From positions 1-64,000 of the forward strand of contig NZ_LLEI02000090.1 of NCBI RefSeq assembly GCF_001399455.2: a stretch of 64,000 nucleotides of DNA, in the 5' to 3' direction. A program made the translations under genes and the position numbers. The notes beneath the pieces were generated by a model that was given only the letters and a program-made list of their open reading frames with translations, was not told the DNA's origin and made no database searches. Of the stretch, positions 41,470 through 52,191 are shown piece after piece. Every line of letters begins with the position of its first letter. Positions within the stretch are counted from its first letter, which is position 1. The DNA is from Vibrio bivalvicida. Its GTDB lineage: Bacteria; Pseudomonadota; Gammaproteobacteria; Enterobacterales; Vibrionaceae.

Positions 41470-42930
41470 CTATGCCTGTACCATCTTATCGATATTTAAC
41501 TCAAAAGCCGCGAGCTGTTTCGCCACTTTACCAACATCACCTGCCCCCTGAGTGAGCACTAAGTCACCGTCTTGTAAAACATTGGCGAGAACTGAAGGTA
41601 ACGCCTTGCTTTCTGGGACAAAAATCGGGTCAAGCTTACCACGACTACGAATCGTGCGACATAGAGCGCGACTGTCAGCCCCCGCAATTGGCTTTTCACC
41701 CGCAGAGTAAACATCTAACATGATCAAAACATCTACTTGCTCTAATACGTTAGCGAAATCATCATAGAGATCGCGCGTTCGACTATATCGGTGCGGCTGG
41801 AAGATCATCACTAAGCGCTTCTCTTTCCAACCATTGCGTGCTGCTTGAATTGTCACATCGACTTCTGTTGGGTGGTGCCCGTAGTCATCAACTAACATTG
41901 CCTGACCATTACCTGTATCAAACTCACCCAGATGATCAAAGCGACGCCCAGTCCCCTGAGTGCCCGCCATTGCATTCAAAATCGCTTCGTCGGCAATATC
42001 ATCTTCTGTTGCTACGGCAATCGCTGCTGAGGCATTCAGAGCATTGTGGCGACCTGGAATATTCAAGGTAATATCTAAGTCTGCTTTGCCCTGACGGATA
42101 ACCGTGAACTTACCTTGCTGCCCTTCTTGACGATAGTTATCGATACGAACATCAGCATCTTCTGCAAAGCCGTAGGTAATCACTTGACGACTGATCTTTG
42201 GCACCAGTTCTCGTACAACAGAATCGTCAACGCAAACAATCGCTTGGCCATAAAACGGTAGATTATGTAAGAAATCGATAAAAGTTTGCTTTAAGGTCTC
42301 AAAATCACCGCCATAGGTATCCATATGGTCAGCTTCGATATTAGTAACAATGCTTACCATGGGTTGGAGGTGTAAGAAAGATGCATCACTCTCATCCGCT
42401 TCAGCGATCAGAATCCGGCTTGAACCTAAACGCGCATTGGTCCCTGCACTCTTAACCAGACCACCATTGACAAAAGTAGGATCGAGGCCTGCTTCAGAAT
42501 AGATCTGAGTGACTAGCGCTGTGGTGGTCGTTTTACCGTGTGTTCCCGCAACTGCGATACCATGACGAAATCGCATCAATTCTGCCAACATCTCTGCGCG
42601 GCGAACCACTGGAATACGCGCTGCTCGCGCCGCGATAATTTCTGGGTTTTCTTCATTGATTGCAGTAGAAACCACTACCACACTCGCCTTGGCAACGTTC
42701 TCTTGCGCGTGACCGATGTAAACCGTGGCACCTTTTTGAGTTAAACGCTCTGTCACAGGGTTCTCGGCTATATCAGAACCCGATATTTGATAGCCTTCGT
42801 TAAGTAGTACTTCTGCAATACCACTCATTCCAGCACCACCGATACCAATAAAGTGAATACACTTCACGCGGCGCATTTCTGGCACCATAGCGCGAATTTG
42901 AGCTAAATCTTGAGTATGTTGAATTGTCAT
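41470..42930 (-). CDS. murC: UDP-N-acetylmuramate--L-alanine ligase
   Basis: Cytosolic Mur ligase adding L-Ala to UDP-MurNAc, the first amino acid of the peptidoglycan stem. 486 residues: UDP-binding HFIGIGGAGMSGIAEVL, ATP loop AGTHGKTTTTALV, and the C-terminal DDYGHHPTEV and QPHRYSRTRDL motifs of MurC. It follows murG by 11 bp. Confidence 0.98.
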   Translation of the reverse strand: MTIQHTQDLAQIRAMVPEMRRVKCIHFIGIGGAGMSGIAEVLLNEGYQISGSDIAENPVTERLTQKGATVYIGHAQENVAKASVVVVSTAINEENPEIIAARAARIPVVRRAEMLAELMRFRHGIAVAGTHGKTTTTALVTQIYSEAGLDPTFVNGGLVKSAGTNARLGSSRILIAEADESDASFLHLQPMVSIVTNIEADHMDTYGGDFETLKQTFIDFLHNLPFYGQAIVCVDDSVVRELVPKISRQVITYGFAEDADVRIDNYRQEGQQGKFTVIRQGKADLDITLNIPGRHNALNASAAIAVATEDDIADEAILNAMAGTQGTGRRFDHLGEFDTGNGQAMLVDDYGHHPTEVDVTIQAARNGWKEKRLVMIFQPHRYSRTRDLYDDFANVLEQVDVLIMLDVYSAGEKPIAGADSRALCRTIRSRGKLDPIFVPESKALPSVLANVLQDGDLVLTQGAGDVGKVAKQLAAFELNIDKMVQA

Positions 42931-42941
42931 GAATCTTCTCG

Positions 42942-44003
42942 TTATTTCGTCAGTGCAACAATGGCTTCAGATACCACTTTATCTGCATCTAACTTAGCAG
43001 CCTTGCGAGCTTTATTTGCCATCGCTAATAGATTGCTACGATCTAATGCCTGAATTTCAGACACTAACTTATCGACCGTCAGCTCTGGCTGCTCAATCAT
43101 TTTTGCTGCACCACATTCTACCAAGTGATCAGCATTTAAAGCTTGTTGTCGGTCTTTATGCATAAATGGAACAAAGATTGCGCCCACTCCTGCTGCTGAA
43201 ACTTCGGAAACCGTTAATGCCCCCGAGCGACAAACCAGTAAATCAGCCCAGTCATATGCCTTGGCAACATCATCAATAAACTCGGTTACATCTGCATTTT
43301 GCACATTGTTGACTTGGTATGCCTGTGCAACTTCGTTATGGTTATTTTTGCCCGCTTGATGACGAATCTCATATTCACCACCTAGCTTGGCCATTACGTC
43401 AGGTAAGGTGCGATTAAGTATTTGTGCCCCTTGACTGCCTCCCATGACCAAAATACGCACTTTGCCATCACGCTCTGCCATACGTTGATCTGGCTCACTA
43501 ATCGCAGCCACATCTTCCCTCACTGGGTTGCCAACAACCTCTGCTTTAGAAAATGCCCCTGGGAATGCTTGAAAAACTTTCTTGGCGATTTTGGATAGCC
43601 ACTGATTGGTCAAACCTGCCACTGCATTTTGCTCATGCAGTACAACAGGGATGCCCAATAGCCACGCCGCAACACCACCCGGTCCACTAACGTAGCCGCC
43701 CATGCCAAGTACCGCATCTGGTTGCCAACGCTTCATATGCGCTTTGGCCTGTATAATCGCATTTAAGATCTGAAAGGGTGCTTTAAGTAAGCGGGCAATG
43801 CCTTGACCTCGTAGACCTTTTACCTTGATAAAATCGATCTCTATTCCGTGTTTGGGAACCAGATCAGCCTCCATACGATCCGCAGTACCTAACCAGCGAA
43901 TCTCCCAGCCTTGGGATTGGAGTTGTTTGGCAACCGCGAGACCAGGAAATACGTGACCACCTGTACCACCGGCCATCACCATTAGTCGTTTATTCTTTTT
44001 CAT
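42942..44003 (-). CDS. murG: Undecaprenyl-PP-MurNAc-pentapeptide GlcNAc transferase
   Basis: Glycosyltransferase that turns lipid I into lipid II at the inner face of the membrane. 353 residues: glycine-rich MAGGTGGHVFPGLAVA, VLGMGGYVSGPGGVAAW and MGGSQGAQILN, and the UDP-GlcNAc-binding CRSGALTVSEV motif. Overlaps the end of ftsW by 14 bp. Confidence 0.98.
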   Translation of the reverse strand: MKKNKRLMVMAGGTGGHVFPGLAVAKQLQSQGWEIRWLGTADRMEADLVPKHGIEIDFIKVKGLRGQGIARLLKAPFQILNAIIQAKAHMKRWQPDAVLGMGGYVSGPGGVAAWLLGIPVVLHEQNAVAGLTNQWLSKIAKKVFQAFPGAFSKAEVVGNPVREDVAAISEPDQRMAERDGKVRILVMGGSQGAQILNRTLPDVMAKLGGEYEIRHQAGKNNHNEVAQAYQVNNVQNADVTEFIDDVAKAYDWADLLVCRSGALTVSEVSAAGVGAIFVPFMHKDRQQALNADHLVECGAAKMIEQPELTVDKLVSEIQALDRSNLLAMANKARKAAKLDADKVVSEAIVALTK

Positions 44004-45186
44004 CGCTATCTATAATTTGTTGTATTTCTGCACTGGATAAGCGGCATTCATGGTCAATGCGCAATAGTATCGACACCGCTACCGCCATAATAATCAAACT
44101 TGAACCACCATAACTGATCAAAGGTAAGGTTAAGCCTTTGGTCGGCACCATTCCTGCGGCGGCCCCCACATTGACTAACGTTTGAAATGCGAACCAGATT
44201 CCAATGCCGAACGCTAGGTAACCGCCAAACAACTGGTTGCTATCGAATGCTTTACGGCCAATAAAAATCGCTTTAAGAACCAAGCTAAAAATCAGTATCA
44301 GAACTAAAACAACACCGACATAGCCTAATTCTTCAGCAAGAACAGCAAAAACAAAATCGGTATGTGCTTCAGGTAGGTACTCTAATTTTTGAATTGAGTT
44401 ACCAAGTCCTTGACCAAACCACTCACCGCGCCCAAATGCCATTAAAGACTGAGTCAACTGATAACCACTGCCGAAAGGATCTTCCCAAGGGTCTAGGAAT
44501 GAAGTTACACGGCGCATTCGGTAGGGTTCGATATAAATCAATGTTGCAACAGAGAGCAAACCGACCACCATTAGTGCCAAAAACTGAGTCAGCTTGGCCC
44601 CAGCAATAAACAGCATACCAAATAGGGTCACCAGCATCACGACTACAGTACCTAAGTCTGGCTGCAACAGCAGTAAACTGGCTAAGGTGGCAAAGACAAT
44701 AATAGGTTTGATAAAACCACCGAAGAAGCTCGACCTGACTTCTTCATTTTTGCGCACAAGATAACCTGACATAAATATAAACAGCGATAACTTAGCCACC
44801 TCTGCAGGCTGTAAGTTAAACAGCCCGAGCGGAATCCAACGCGATGCACCATTGACCGATTTCCCGGCGACGAGTACAACAAATAGTAAGAATATCGACA
44901 GTAACAACAGCCAAGTACTGAACTGCGCCCACCGCTTAGTTGGCACTTGTAATATCACTGCCGAAGTAGAAAGCGCTAATACGAGGAAGATGGCATGGCG
45001 AAACATAAAGTGGAATGGCTGATCCGTCAGGCGTGAGCTGATTGGGAACGAGGCAGATGTTACCATCACCAAGCCTGTTAGCATTAGACCCAGTGAAATC
45101 CATACTAATTGACGATCATACAAAACCTCAGGTGATGCGGTGGTCACCCAACGTTTAATACTGCCAAAAACGTTTCGAATTTGCAT
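43990..45186 (-). CDS. ftsW: Septal peptidoglycan glycosyltransferase FtsW
   Basis: SEDS-family polymerase of septal glycan working with FtsI. 398 residues with about ten membrane helices; SEDS signatures are QPDLGTVVVM, FVFAVLAEELGYVG and the final PLISYGGSSLI. Lies 14 bp after murD and overlaps murG. Confidence 0.97.
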   Translation of the reverse strand: MQIRNVFGSIKRWVTTASPEVLYDRQLVWISLGLMLTGLVMVTSASFPISSRLTDQPFHFMFRHAIFLVLALSTSAVILQVPTKRWAQFSTWLLLLSIFLLFVVLVAGKSVNGASRWIPLGLFNLQPAEVAKLSLFIFMSGYLVRKNEEVRSSFFGGFIKPIIVFATLASLLLLQPDLGTVVVMLVTLFGMLFIAGAKLTQFLALMVVGLLSVATLIYIEPYRMRRVTSFLDPWEDPFGSGYQLTQSLMAFGRGEWFGQGLGNSIQKLEYLPEAHTDFVFAVLAEELGYVGVVLVLILIFSLVLKAIFIGRKAFDSNQLFGGYLAFGIGIWFAFQTLVNVGAAAGMVPTKGLTLPLISYGGSSLIIMAVAVSILLRIDHECRLSSAEIQQIIDSDEKE

Positions 45187-45200
45187 ATTTCTCGGTTTAT

Positions 45201-46523
45201 TTAAGCGTAGGCTTTTGCAAGCTCAGTAAATGCGTCGCCACGGGCCATAAAATTATTGAACTGATCAAAACTCGCACAAGCTGGTGACAATAGCACCATA
45301 TCACCACAAGAGACTTGAGTGGCAAGCCATTGGATGATTCCGTGCATAGTGTCAAAACGTTTCGCACTGCTATGTAGTGGCATAAATTGTTCGCCATCCT
45401 CTCCAAAGCAGCACAGCTGAACATTGAGCGATTCCAAAACTGGAGCAAGCTCAGAGAAGTCAGCACCTTTACCGACCCCACCAACAAGCAAGTAAAGCTT
45501 TCCGTCAAGCTCTAGTCCTGCAAGCGCCGCTATGGTGCTAGCAACGTTGGTTGCTTTCGAGTCATTGACCCACTTGACCCCTTGATTATCTGCAACCACT
45601 TGGCACCTGTGTGTCAAACCGCTGTAAGACTTAAGTACGGAGAGTCCTTTGGTGACATCCACCTCCGCTTCCGTCAACAGGGCTAATACCACTAAAGCAT
45701 TGGCTACATTATGACGACCTACTAACGATAACTCACCACTGGCACAAATCGGCACACCATCAATTGCAAGATACTCAGTATCATCTTGAACAATGACAGA
45801 ATAGCGAGTCTTCTGTTTGAGGCTAAACTCGGCCAAATTAGCCGCATGAACAGGATAGGTTTCGCGGTCATCTGCATTAACAATACAAGATTGAGCATGA
45901 TCGAAAATACGCAGTTTTGCTTGTCGGTAATCTTCCATTCCTTGGTAACGGTCCATATGATCTTCAGAAAGATTGAGAAAGGCCGCTGCTTTCGGAGCTA
46001 ATGACGAGGTAGTTTCAAGCTGAAAGCTCGACAGCTCTAACACATAGAGATCTGCCTGCTGCTGAAGTAGGTCTAATGCTGGAACACCAATATTTCCACC
46101 AACTCCCACTTTTAAGCCTGCTGCTTTAGCTACTTGACCTGTCCAGTCGGTAACTGTGCTCTTGCCATTAGAGCCTGTTATCGCAATGACAGGCTTATTG
46201 ACTTGCCAAGCAAACAGTTCGATATCGCCCACTACAGGAATTTTAGCTTCAAGTACCTGTTGTATCTCTGGCAGGGCAAGGGCTATGCCAGGGTTTGTCA
46301 CCACTAAATCTGCGGACATCAACCATTCTTGATTCCAACTCCCTGAGTGTAGCGCGACATCTTGAGGCAATTGGTCACTACCCGGAGGGTTATCGCGTGT
46401 GTCAATTACACGGATTTCAAGAGCCTTGGATAATTGTTGCAAGTGCTTAACGACAGAGAGCCCGGTGATACCGAGCCCTACAACCACCACATTCTCAATA
46501 CCTTGCCAGCGGTCCATGGTCAT
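45201..46523 (-). CDS. murD: UDP-N-acetylmuramoyl-L-alanine--D-glutamate ligase
   Basis: Adds D-Glu to UDP-MurNAc-L-Ala. 440 residues: VVVGLGITGLSVVKHL at the N terminus, ATP loop ITGSNGKSTVTDW, NLSEDHMDRY and VNDSKATNVAST. The ATG (MTMDRWQG) follows an AAGGAA site. Located 14 bp after mraY. Confidence 0.98.
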   Translation of the reverse strand: MTMDRWQGIENVVVVGLGITGLSVVKHLQQLSKALEIRVIDTRDNPPGSDQLPQDVALHSGSWNQEWLMSADLVVTNPGIALALPEIQQVLEAKIPVVGDIELFAWQVNKPVIAITGSNGKSTVTDWTGQVAKAAGLKVGVGGNIGVPALDLLQQQADLYVLELSSFQLETTSSLAPKAAAFLNLSEDHMDRYQGMEDYRQAKLRIFDHAQSCIVNADDRETYPVHAANLAEFSLKQKTRYSVIVQDDTEYLAIDGVPICASGELSLVGRHNVANALVVLALLTEAEVDVTKGLSVLKSYSGLTHRCQVVADNQGVKWVNDSKATNVASTIAALAGLELDGKLYLLVGGVGKGADFSELAPVLESLNVQLCCFGEDGEQFMPLHSSAKRFDTMHGIIQWLATQVSCGDMVLLSPACASFDQFNNFMARGDAFTELAKAYA

Positions 46524-46536
46524 GATGCTGATTTCC

Positions 46537-47619
46537 TTATCGAACTTTAAGAGTCGCTAAACCAATAAGAACGAGAACAATCGAGATGATCCAAAAACGC
46601 ACAATTACTCGTGGTTCTGGCCAGCCTTTTAGCTCGTAGTGATGGTGGATTGGTGCCATACGGAAAATACGTTGACCACGTAGTTTGTATGAACCAACCT
46701 GAAGAATAACAGACAAGGTTTCCATAACAAAAACGCCACCCATGATGACCAGCACAAACTCTTGGCGAACTAATACTGCAATTGTGCCTAACGCACCACC
46801 GAGAGCCAGTGAACCGACATCACCCATAAACACTTGAGCCGGATAAGTATTAAACCATAAGAAGCCTAGCCCTGCTCCGACAATCGCGGTACAAACAACC
46901 ACCAATTCAGACGCCTGAGGTATGTGCGGAATATGCAGGTAGTTAGCAAAATTAACGTTACCCGTCGCCCATGCAATCGCGGCAAAACCTGCAGAAACAA
47001 GTACTGTCGGCATAATGGCTAAGCCATCAAGACCATCGGTTAAGTTTACCGCGTTACTAGTACCAACGATAACAAAATAGGTAAGGACGATATACATCAG
47101 ACCAAGCTGAGGCATTACCTCTTTAAAGAAAGGCACCACCAATTGAGTCGCTGCGGTATCGTTACCATATACATACAGTGCAAATGCGACCACTAAGGCA
47201 ATCGCCGATTGCCAGAAATATTTCCAGCGTGCAATCAAACCATCGGTATTTTTACGAACCACCTTACGGTAATCATCGACAAACCCAATTGCTCCATAGC
47301 CAAGAAGAACGGCTAACACCGCCCAAACATATGGATTAGATAGATCGGTCCAAAGTAATACCGTGGTCACTATCGCCGTCAGAATCATGATGCCGCCCAT
47401 TGTTGGCGTTCCACGTTTACTGAAATGAGACTCTGGGCCTTCATTACGGACAACCTGTCCAATCTGCAACAATTGCAAACGTCGGATCATAATCGGCCCC
47501 ATCCACAGCGAGATGCCTAATGCGGTTAAAACGCTGACAATCGCACGAAACGATAGGTATTCGAATAATCGGAAGAATGAAAAATATGGCTGTAGCAGCT
47601 CGGCGAGCCAAATAATCAT
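46537..47619 (-). CDS. mraY: Phospho-N-acetylmuramoyl-pentapeptide transferase
   Basis: Inner-membrane enzyme forming lipid I from UDP-MurNAc-pentapeptide and undecaprenyl phosphate. 360 residues with ten hydrophobic helices; the Asp-rich cytoplasmic loops GFVDDYRKVVRKNTDGL, NLTDGLDGLAIMP and FMGDVGSLALGG and the APIHHHYELKGWPE histidine loop are present. Overlaps murF by four bases. Confidence 0.98.
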   Translation of the reverse strand: MIIWLAELLQPYFSFFRLFEYLSFRAIVSVLTALGISLWMGPIMIRRLQLLQIGQVVRNEGPESHFSKRGTPTMGGIMILTAIVTTVLLWTDLSNPYVWAVLAVLLGYGAIGFVDDYRKVVRKNTDGLIARWKYFWQSAIALVVAFALYVYGNDTAATQLVVPFFKEVMPQLGLMYIVLTYFVIVGTSNAVNLTDGLDGLAIMPTVLVSAGFAAIAWATGNVNFANYLHIPHIPQASELVVVCTAIVGAGLGFLWFNTYPAQVFMGDVGSLALGGALGTIAVLVRQEFVLVIMGGVFVMETLSVILQVGSYKLRGQRIFRMAPIHHHYELKGWPEPRVIVRFWIISIVLVLIGLATLKVR

Positions 47620-48974
47620 GTATACATCTCCTTGACAGCAGCAGCGATTTTACTCATTCCGGCACTGTTTGCCCCTTTGACTAACAGTGTTTGCGGTTGT
47701 TGATGCTGTTCAATCTGCTGTTTTATATAATCAATCATGCTTTGGTGATCTTCGAAGTGAATACCACCACACTCTTCGCTGATCGCTTTTGCGTCAGCAC
47801 CAAAAGTGAGCACGTGTTCAAATTTGAATGGGGCAGCATGTTCCCCGACTTGACGGTGAAGTGCAAGACTTTCGTTACCTAACTCGGCCATATTGCCCAA
47901 AATTAGCCAACGTTCACCACTAAAACCAGACAAGAGATCAGCAGCCGCTTTCATAGCAGGTACACTCGCATTGTAACTGTCATCGATTAGCTTGATATTG
48001 GAACTAAGCTCGACCAGCTCAACACGACCTTTTACTTTGCCGAGTTGAGCCAAACCCGTTTTCACCATCTCAAGTGATGCGCCAAGCTCCAGTGCAAGCG
48101 CTGTTGCCGCTAAAGCATTGGAAACATTGTGCTGACCTATAATGCCGAGCTTGACATCGATACTGCCAAGCGGTGTTACAAGAGTAAATTGCGCTTCGCT
48201 AATCTCATTGAGTGAAATGTTCTGGGCAAAGTAGTCTGCTGAGGCATCATTGAGCGAGAAAGTCTTCACTGTTTTGTCTGCCAGCACCGCCTGCCAATTA
48301 TCACCACCATTGCTGTCAAGGTTGACGATTGCTACCGCCCCCGCTTTTAAACCTTGGTATATCTCACCTTTGGCTTGCTTTACTCCATCTATAGATCCAA
48401 AACCCTCAAGGTGCGCAGCAGCCACGTTGTTGACCAGCGCGACATCAGGTTGAACAAGTTGCGTGGTATAAGAAATTTCACCAATATGGTTGGCGCCCAT
48501 CTCGATCACGGCAAAATCGTCTTCAGGTGTTGAGCGCAGCAGAGTCAAAGGAACGCCAATATCATTGTTGAAGTTTCCAGCAGTAAAAAGAACGCGCCCT
48601 TCTTGTTCCATAATGCTGGCAACCATCTCTTTCACTGTGGTTTTGCCACAACTACCGGTAATCGCAACAGTCGGAGTAAGGCAGGTTTGATGAACCAAAG
48701 CGCCTAACTGACCTAACGCAATCTTAGTATCTTTAACCAACAGTTGAGGAACATCGGCTTCTACTGGGCGACTGACTAGCAAAGCGCCTGCGCCAGACTC
48801 AACAGATTGGGAAACAAAGTTGTGCGCATCAAAGCGCTCACCGATCAAAGCGACAAATAGTGCGCCTTTTTCAATTGCACGTGTATCAGTCGAGACCGAG
48901 CTGATCACTATATCGTTACCAATCAGTTCAGCATTTAGAGCTTCAGCAAGCTGACTTAACATCAGAGAAATCAT
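47616..48974 (-). CDS. murF: UDP-MurNAc-tripeptide--D-Ala-D-Ala ligase
   Basis: Adds D-Ala-D-Ala to complete the UDP-MurNAc pentapeptide. 452 residues: VSTDTRAIEKGALFVAL (substrate site), ATP loop ITGSCGKTTVKEMV, FNNDIGVPLTLL and DDSYNASVPAMKAA. Four-base overlaps with murE and mraY point to coupled translation. Confidence 0.97.
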   Translation of the reverse strand: MISLMLSQLAEALNAELIGNDIVISSVSTDTRAIEKGALFVALIGERFDAHNFVSQSVESGAGALLVSRPVEADVPQLLVKDTKIALGQLGALVHQTCLTPTVAITGSCGKTTVKEMVASIMEQEGRVLFTAGNFNNDIGVPLTLLRSTPEDDFAVIEMGANHIGEISYTTQLVQPDVALVNNVAAAHLEGFGSIDGVKQAKGEIYQGLKAGAVAIVNLDSNGGDNWQAVLADKTVKTFSLNDASADYFAQNISLNEISEAQFTLVTPLGSIDVKLGIIGQHNVSNALAATALALELGASLEMVKTGLAQLGKVKGRVELVELSSNIKLIDDSYNASVPAMKAAADLLSGFSGERWLILGNMAELGNESLALHRQVGEHAAPFKFEHVLTFGADAKAISEECGGIHFEDHQSMIDYIKQQIEQHQQPQTLLVKGANSAGMSKIAAAVKEMYT

Positions 48975-50455
48975 AAGCCTTGCTCCAAAAGTTCAATGGC
49001 AGATTCACGATCCGAATAGTGTACCGTCCGATCAGCCATCACTTGGTAATCTTCATGCCCCTTACCAGCGAGAAGAATAATGTCTTCTGCTCGGCTGTTA
49101 CCTAACGCGAATTGCAAAGCAGCGAAACGATTATGCTCTACAACGGCTAGGTTTGGTTGTTTCATTCCCGCAAGCATGTCCTGGACGATCGCGACTGGAG
49201 ATTCACTACGTGGGTTATCATCGGTGAGAATAACTTTATCTGCCAGTTGTTCAGCGATACTCGCCATCATAGGACGTTTACCCTTATCACGGTCTCCACC
49301 GCAACCGAAGATAGTCCAAAGCTTGCCTTGGCAATGAACACGCAAGGCTTGAAGCGCTTTTTCAAGTGCATCTGGCGTGTGAGCATAATCGACCACAACT
49401 TTAGCCTTGCCCTGGGCAGAAAACAGCTCCATACGACCAAGAACCGGGGTTAGTGAACTTGCCGTTTCGATGAGTTTCTGTTTATCAATACCCAAGCATA
49501 GTAACGTCACCATAGCGAGCAATACGTTGTTGGCATTGAACTCACCGATTAACGGAACAGTAAAGCAACCAGCACCGAAAACACCATCAAAACTGAGCGT
49601 GATACCCGATTCAGAATAATTGACTTGCTTGGCCCACATCGCGCGCGGGTGATCACAAGGTTTTAGGCTAACAGCAATAGCGGAATCTAGGCGATCAAAC
49701 CAATCTGCACCAACAGGATCATCAATATTGATCACCGCCTGTTTACAGATATGGTGGCTAAACAGAGAAAATTTCGCCTCGGCATACTCATCCATCGTAC
49801 CGTGATAATCTAAGTGATCACGACTTAAGTTAGAGAACGCTCCAACTTCAAACTCCAGAGCTTTGACACGCCCTTGAACTAAACCATGGGAAGAAACTTC
49901 CAGCGCGGTATAGTCAGCCCCCTGCTGCTCTAATGAATGCAAGGTTTGCAGAATTTCAATCGCGCTACCTGTGGTATTTTTTGTAACTTGTAGATCGTTT
50001 AAAAAACCATTGCCTGTGGTGCCCATCACTGCTGCTTTGCGCTCGACAAGCTCAAGCCACTGAGCGATTAACTGAGTAATGGTTGTTTTACCATTCGTGC
50101 CCGTTACACCAATCAGCTTATTATGCTTTAAAGGGTAAAGTCGTTGCGCAAGATCGGAGAGATGACGACCTAAATCCACCAAGTAGATCACCGGTATCGC
50201 GCCAATAAGTTCAATCTTACCGTGCGGATGAACATCGCACGCTTGGGCGATGACCGCGTTTGCGCCTTGCTCGATAGCTGTGGGAATAAAGCGTCGCCCA
50301 TCCACTGCGTGGCCCTTTACCGCGACAAAAGTTGTGCCTTTCGAAACATTCCGGCTATCCAGTTCAAGGTTCTGTATCACTACATTCGCTTTATCATGGC
50401 TAGAGATATCTAACCAAGGTGCAAGCAATAGCGCTAAGGTCAGCTCCTTCGACAT
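48971..50455 (-). CDS. murE: UDP-MurNAc-L-Ala-D-Glu--meso-DAP ligase
   Basis: Adds the third residue of the stem peptide. 494 residues: ATP loop GVTGTNGKTTITQLI, LSRDHLDYHGTMDEYA, and the DNPR motif (LTDDNPRSESP) that marks the meso-diaminopimelate-specific enzymes, in keeping with the Gram-negative wall. Located 11 bp after ftsI. Confidence 0.98.
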   Translation of the reverse strand: MSKELTLALLLAPWLDISSHDKANVVIQNLELDSRNVSKGTTFVAVKGHAVDGRRFIPTAIEQGANAVIAQACDVHPHGKIELIGAIPVIYLVDLGRHLSDLAQRLYPLKHNKLIGVTGTNGKTTITQLIAQWLELVERKAAVMGTTGNGFLNDLQVTKNTTGSAIEILQTLHSLEQQGADYTALEVSSHGLVQGRVKALEFEVGAFSNLSRDHLDYHGTMDEYAEAKFSLFSHHICKQAVINIDDPVGADWFDRLDSAIAVSLKPCDHPRAMWAKQVNYSESGITLSFDGVFGAGCFTVPLIGEFNANNVLLAMVTLLCLGIDKQKLIETASSLTPVLGRMELFSAQGKAKVVVDYAHTPDALEKALQALRVHCQGKLWTIFGCGGDRDKGKRPMMASIAEQLADKVILTDDNPRSESPVAIVQDMLAGMKQPNLAVVEHNRFAALQFALGNSRAEDIILLAGKGHEDYQVMADRTVHYSDRESAIELLEQGL

Positions 50456-50466
50456 AGTAAACTCAC

Positions 50467-52191
50467 TTAATCTTGTTTAAATCTGTTTTCATCAGGTGCA
50501 ACGTTGAGAATTTGCAACGTGCCCTTTAAAATTTCGGCAAACACAGGTCCTGCCACTGAACCGCCATAATAGTTATCCCCCTGCGGCTCATTAACCACCA
50601 CCACAAGTGCGACTCTAGGATCACTAGCTGGTGCAACTCCAGCAGTATAGGCGAAGTACTCGTCACCATAGCCACCCGCAATCGCTTTACGTGAAGTGCC
50701 CGTTTTAGCAGCGACACGATAACCAGGTACCGCAGCCTTAGTCGCAGTGCCGCCTGGTTGGGTGACCGTCTCAAGCATATCCAACACTTTTTGCGCGTTG
50801 TCGTGACCTATGACCTGCTTTGATAAATCTTGCTGGTTGTTTTCGATAATATGGATCGGTTGATACTCACCTAAATTACCTAAAGTAGCATAAGCATGGG
50901 CAAGCTGAAGAGGAGTAATGGTGAGTCCATAACCAAATGAAAGTGTCGCTATTTCAAATTTCGACCAACGACGTCGATTAGGGAAAATACCTTGCGTTTC
51001 ACCTACAAGGTTCAACCCAGACACTTCCCCGAAGCCAACTGAACTGTACATGCCTAGTAGGGCTTCAAGTGGCATATCTAGAGCAAGTGTCGCGACACCA
51101 ATGTTACTCGATTTTTTCAATATGGTGGTTAAGTCAGCCTTGCCCACTTTCGATGTATCACGCACGCGACTACCGCCAATCTGCATAATACCGTTGCCAG
51201 TATCTATAATCGTATCATCGTCTGCGATACCATTTTCTAATGCAGCTAAAACAACAAAAGGCTTCACTGTTGAGCCAGGTTCAAAAGCATCGGTAATCAC
51301 TCGATTACGCATTTTGGCTGATTGCAGATCGGCACGGTTATTTGGGTTATACGATGGCGCATTAACCATTGCCAATACCGCACCAGTTTTCACATCAAGG
51401 ATAACCGCGGAACCAGAAGTAGCACGGTAATCTGCCACCGCCTGTTTGATCGCACGGTAAGCGATTGCCTGAATTCGCTGATCTATGGTCAGTTCTAATG
51501 GCTTACCTTCTTCTCGCTCTTCAAGAGAGATGTTTTCAACTACACGACCATAACGATCTTTACGGATAATACGCTTACCCGCTTCACCAGTGAGCCACTT
51601 ATCGTAACTGCGCTCAACCCCTTCTAAGCCATGACCATCTATTCCTGTCACTCCCACTAAGTGAGCACTAACTTCTCCTGCTGGATAGTAACGCCTTGAT
51701 TCAGCTTTCAGGCCAACACCAGATAGCTTTAACTCACGAATATAATGCGCCATCGCCGGGCTAACTTGACGTTGCAAATAGATAAATCGTTTGCTCTTAT
51801 TCCGATTAATTTTGTCGATTAATCCTTGGCGTTTTAAACCAAGCACATCCGCAAGTGCGTGCCAACGATCTAATTCGACCAACCCACCTGCTTTAAAGAT
51901 CGCTACTGGGTCTGCCCACACAGCCTCAACAGGCACACTCACGGCCAAAGGCTCACCATTTCGATCAGAAATAATGCCGCGTGCAGAGTGAAGGGTTTTC
52001 GCTCGAATGGAGCGTAAATCTCCCTGCTTAATTAGGTTGTCTGGCTCAACAATTTGGATGTATGCAATACGGCCTACAAGTGCAGCAAAAGCACAAAAGA
52101 CAAAAAACAGCACTAAGTAGAAACGCCAACGAATCAAAGTCGCTGGCTTGTGTTCAGTTTTAGACTCTACAGGTTTAACTTTTTTGCTCAT
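50467..52191 (-). CDS. ftsI: Septal peptidoglycan transpeptidase FtsI (PBP3)
   Basis: Monofunctional class B penicillin-binding protein crosslinking septal peptidoglycan. 574 residues: a membrane helix near residues 25-45, pedestal domain, and a transpeptidase domain with the active-site Ser in GSTVKPFVVL, the SSN motif (KKSSNIGVA) and KTGTSRKA. Overlaps ftsL by four bases. Confidence 0.98.
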   Translation of the reverse strand: MSKKVKPVESKTEHKPATLIRWRFYLVLFFVFCAFAALVGRIAYIQIVEPDNLIKQGDLRSIRAKTLHSARGIISDRNGEPLAVSVPVEAVWADPVAIFKAGGLVELDRWHALADVLGLKRQGLIDKINRNKSKRFIYLQRQVSPAMAHYIRELKLSGVGLKAESRRYYPAGEVSAHLVGVTGIDGHGLEGVERSYDKWLTGEAGKRIIRKDRYGRVVENISLEEREEGKPLELTIDQRIQAIAYRAIKQAVADYRATSGSAVILDVKTGAVLAMVNAPSYNPNNRADLQSAKMRNRVITDAFEPGSTVKPFVVLAALENGIADDDTIIDTGNGIMQIGGSRVRDTSKVGKADLTTILKKSSNIGVATLALDMPLEALLGMYSSVGFGEVSGLNLVGETQGIFPNRRRWSKFEIATLSFGYGLTITPLQLAHAYATLGNLGEYQPIHIIENNQQDLSKQVIGHDNAQKVLDMLETVTQPGGTATKAAVPGYRVAAKTGTSRKAIAGGYGDEYFAYTAGVAPASDPRVALVVVVNEPQGDNYYGGSVAGPVFAEILKGTLQILNVAPDENRFKQD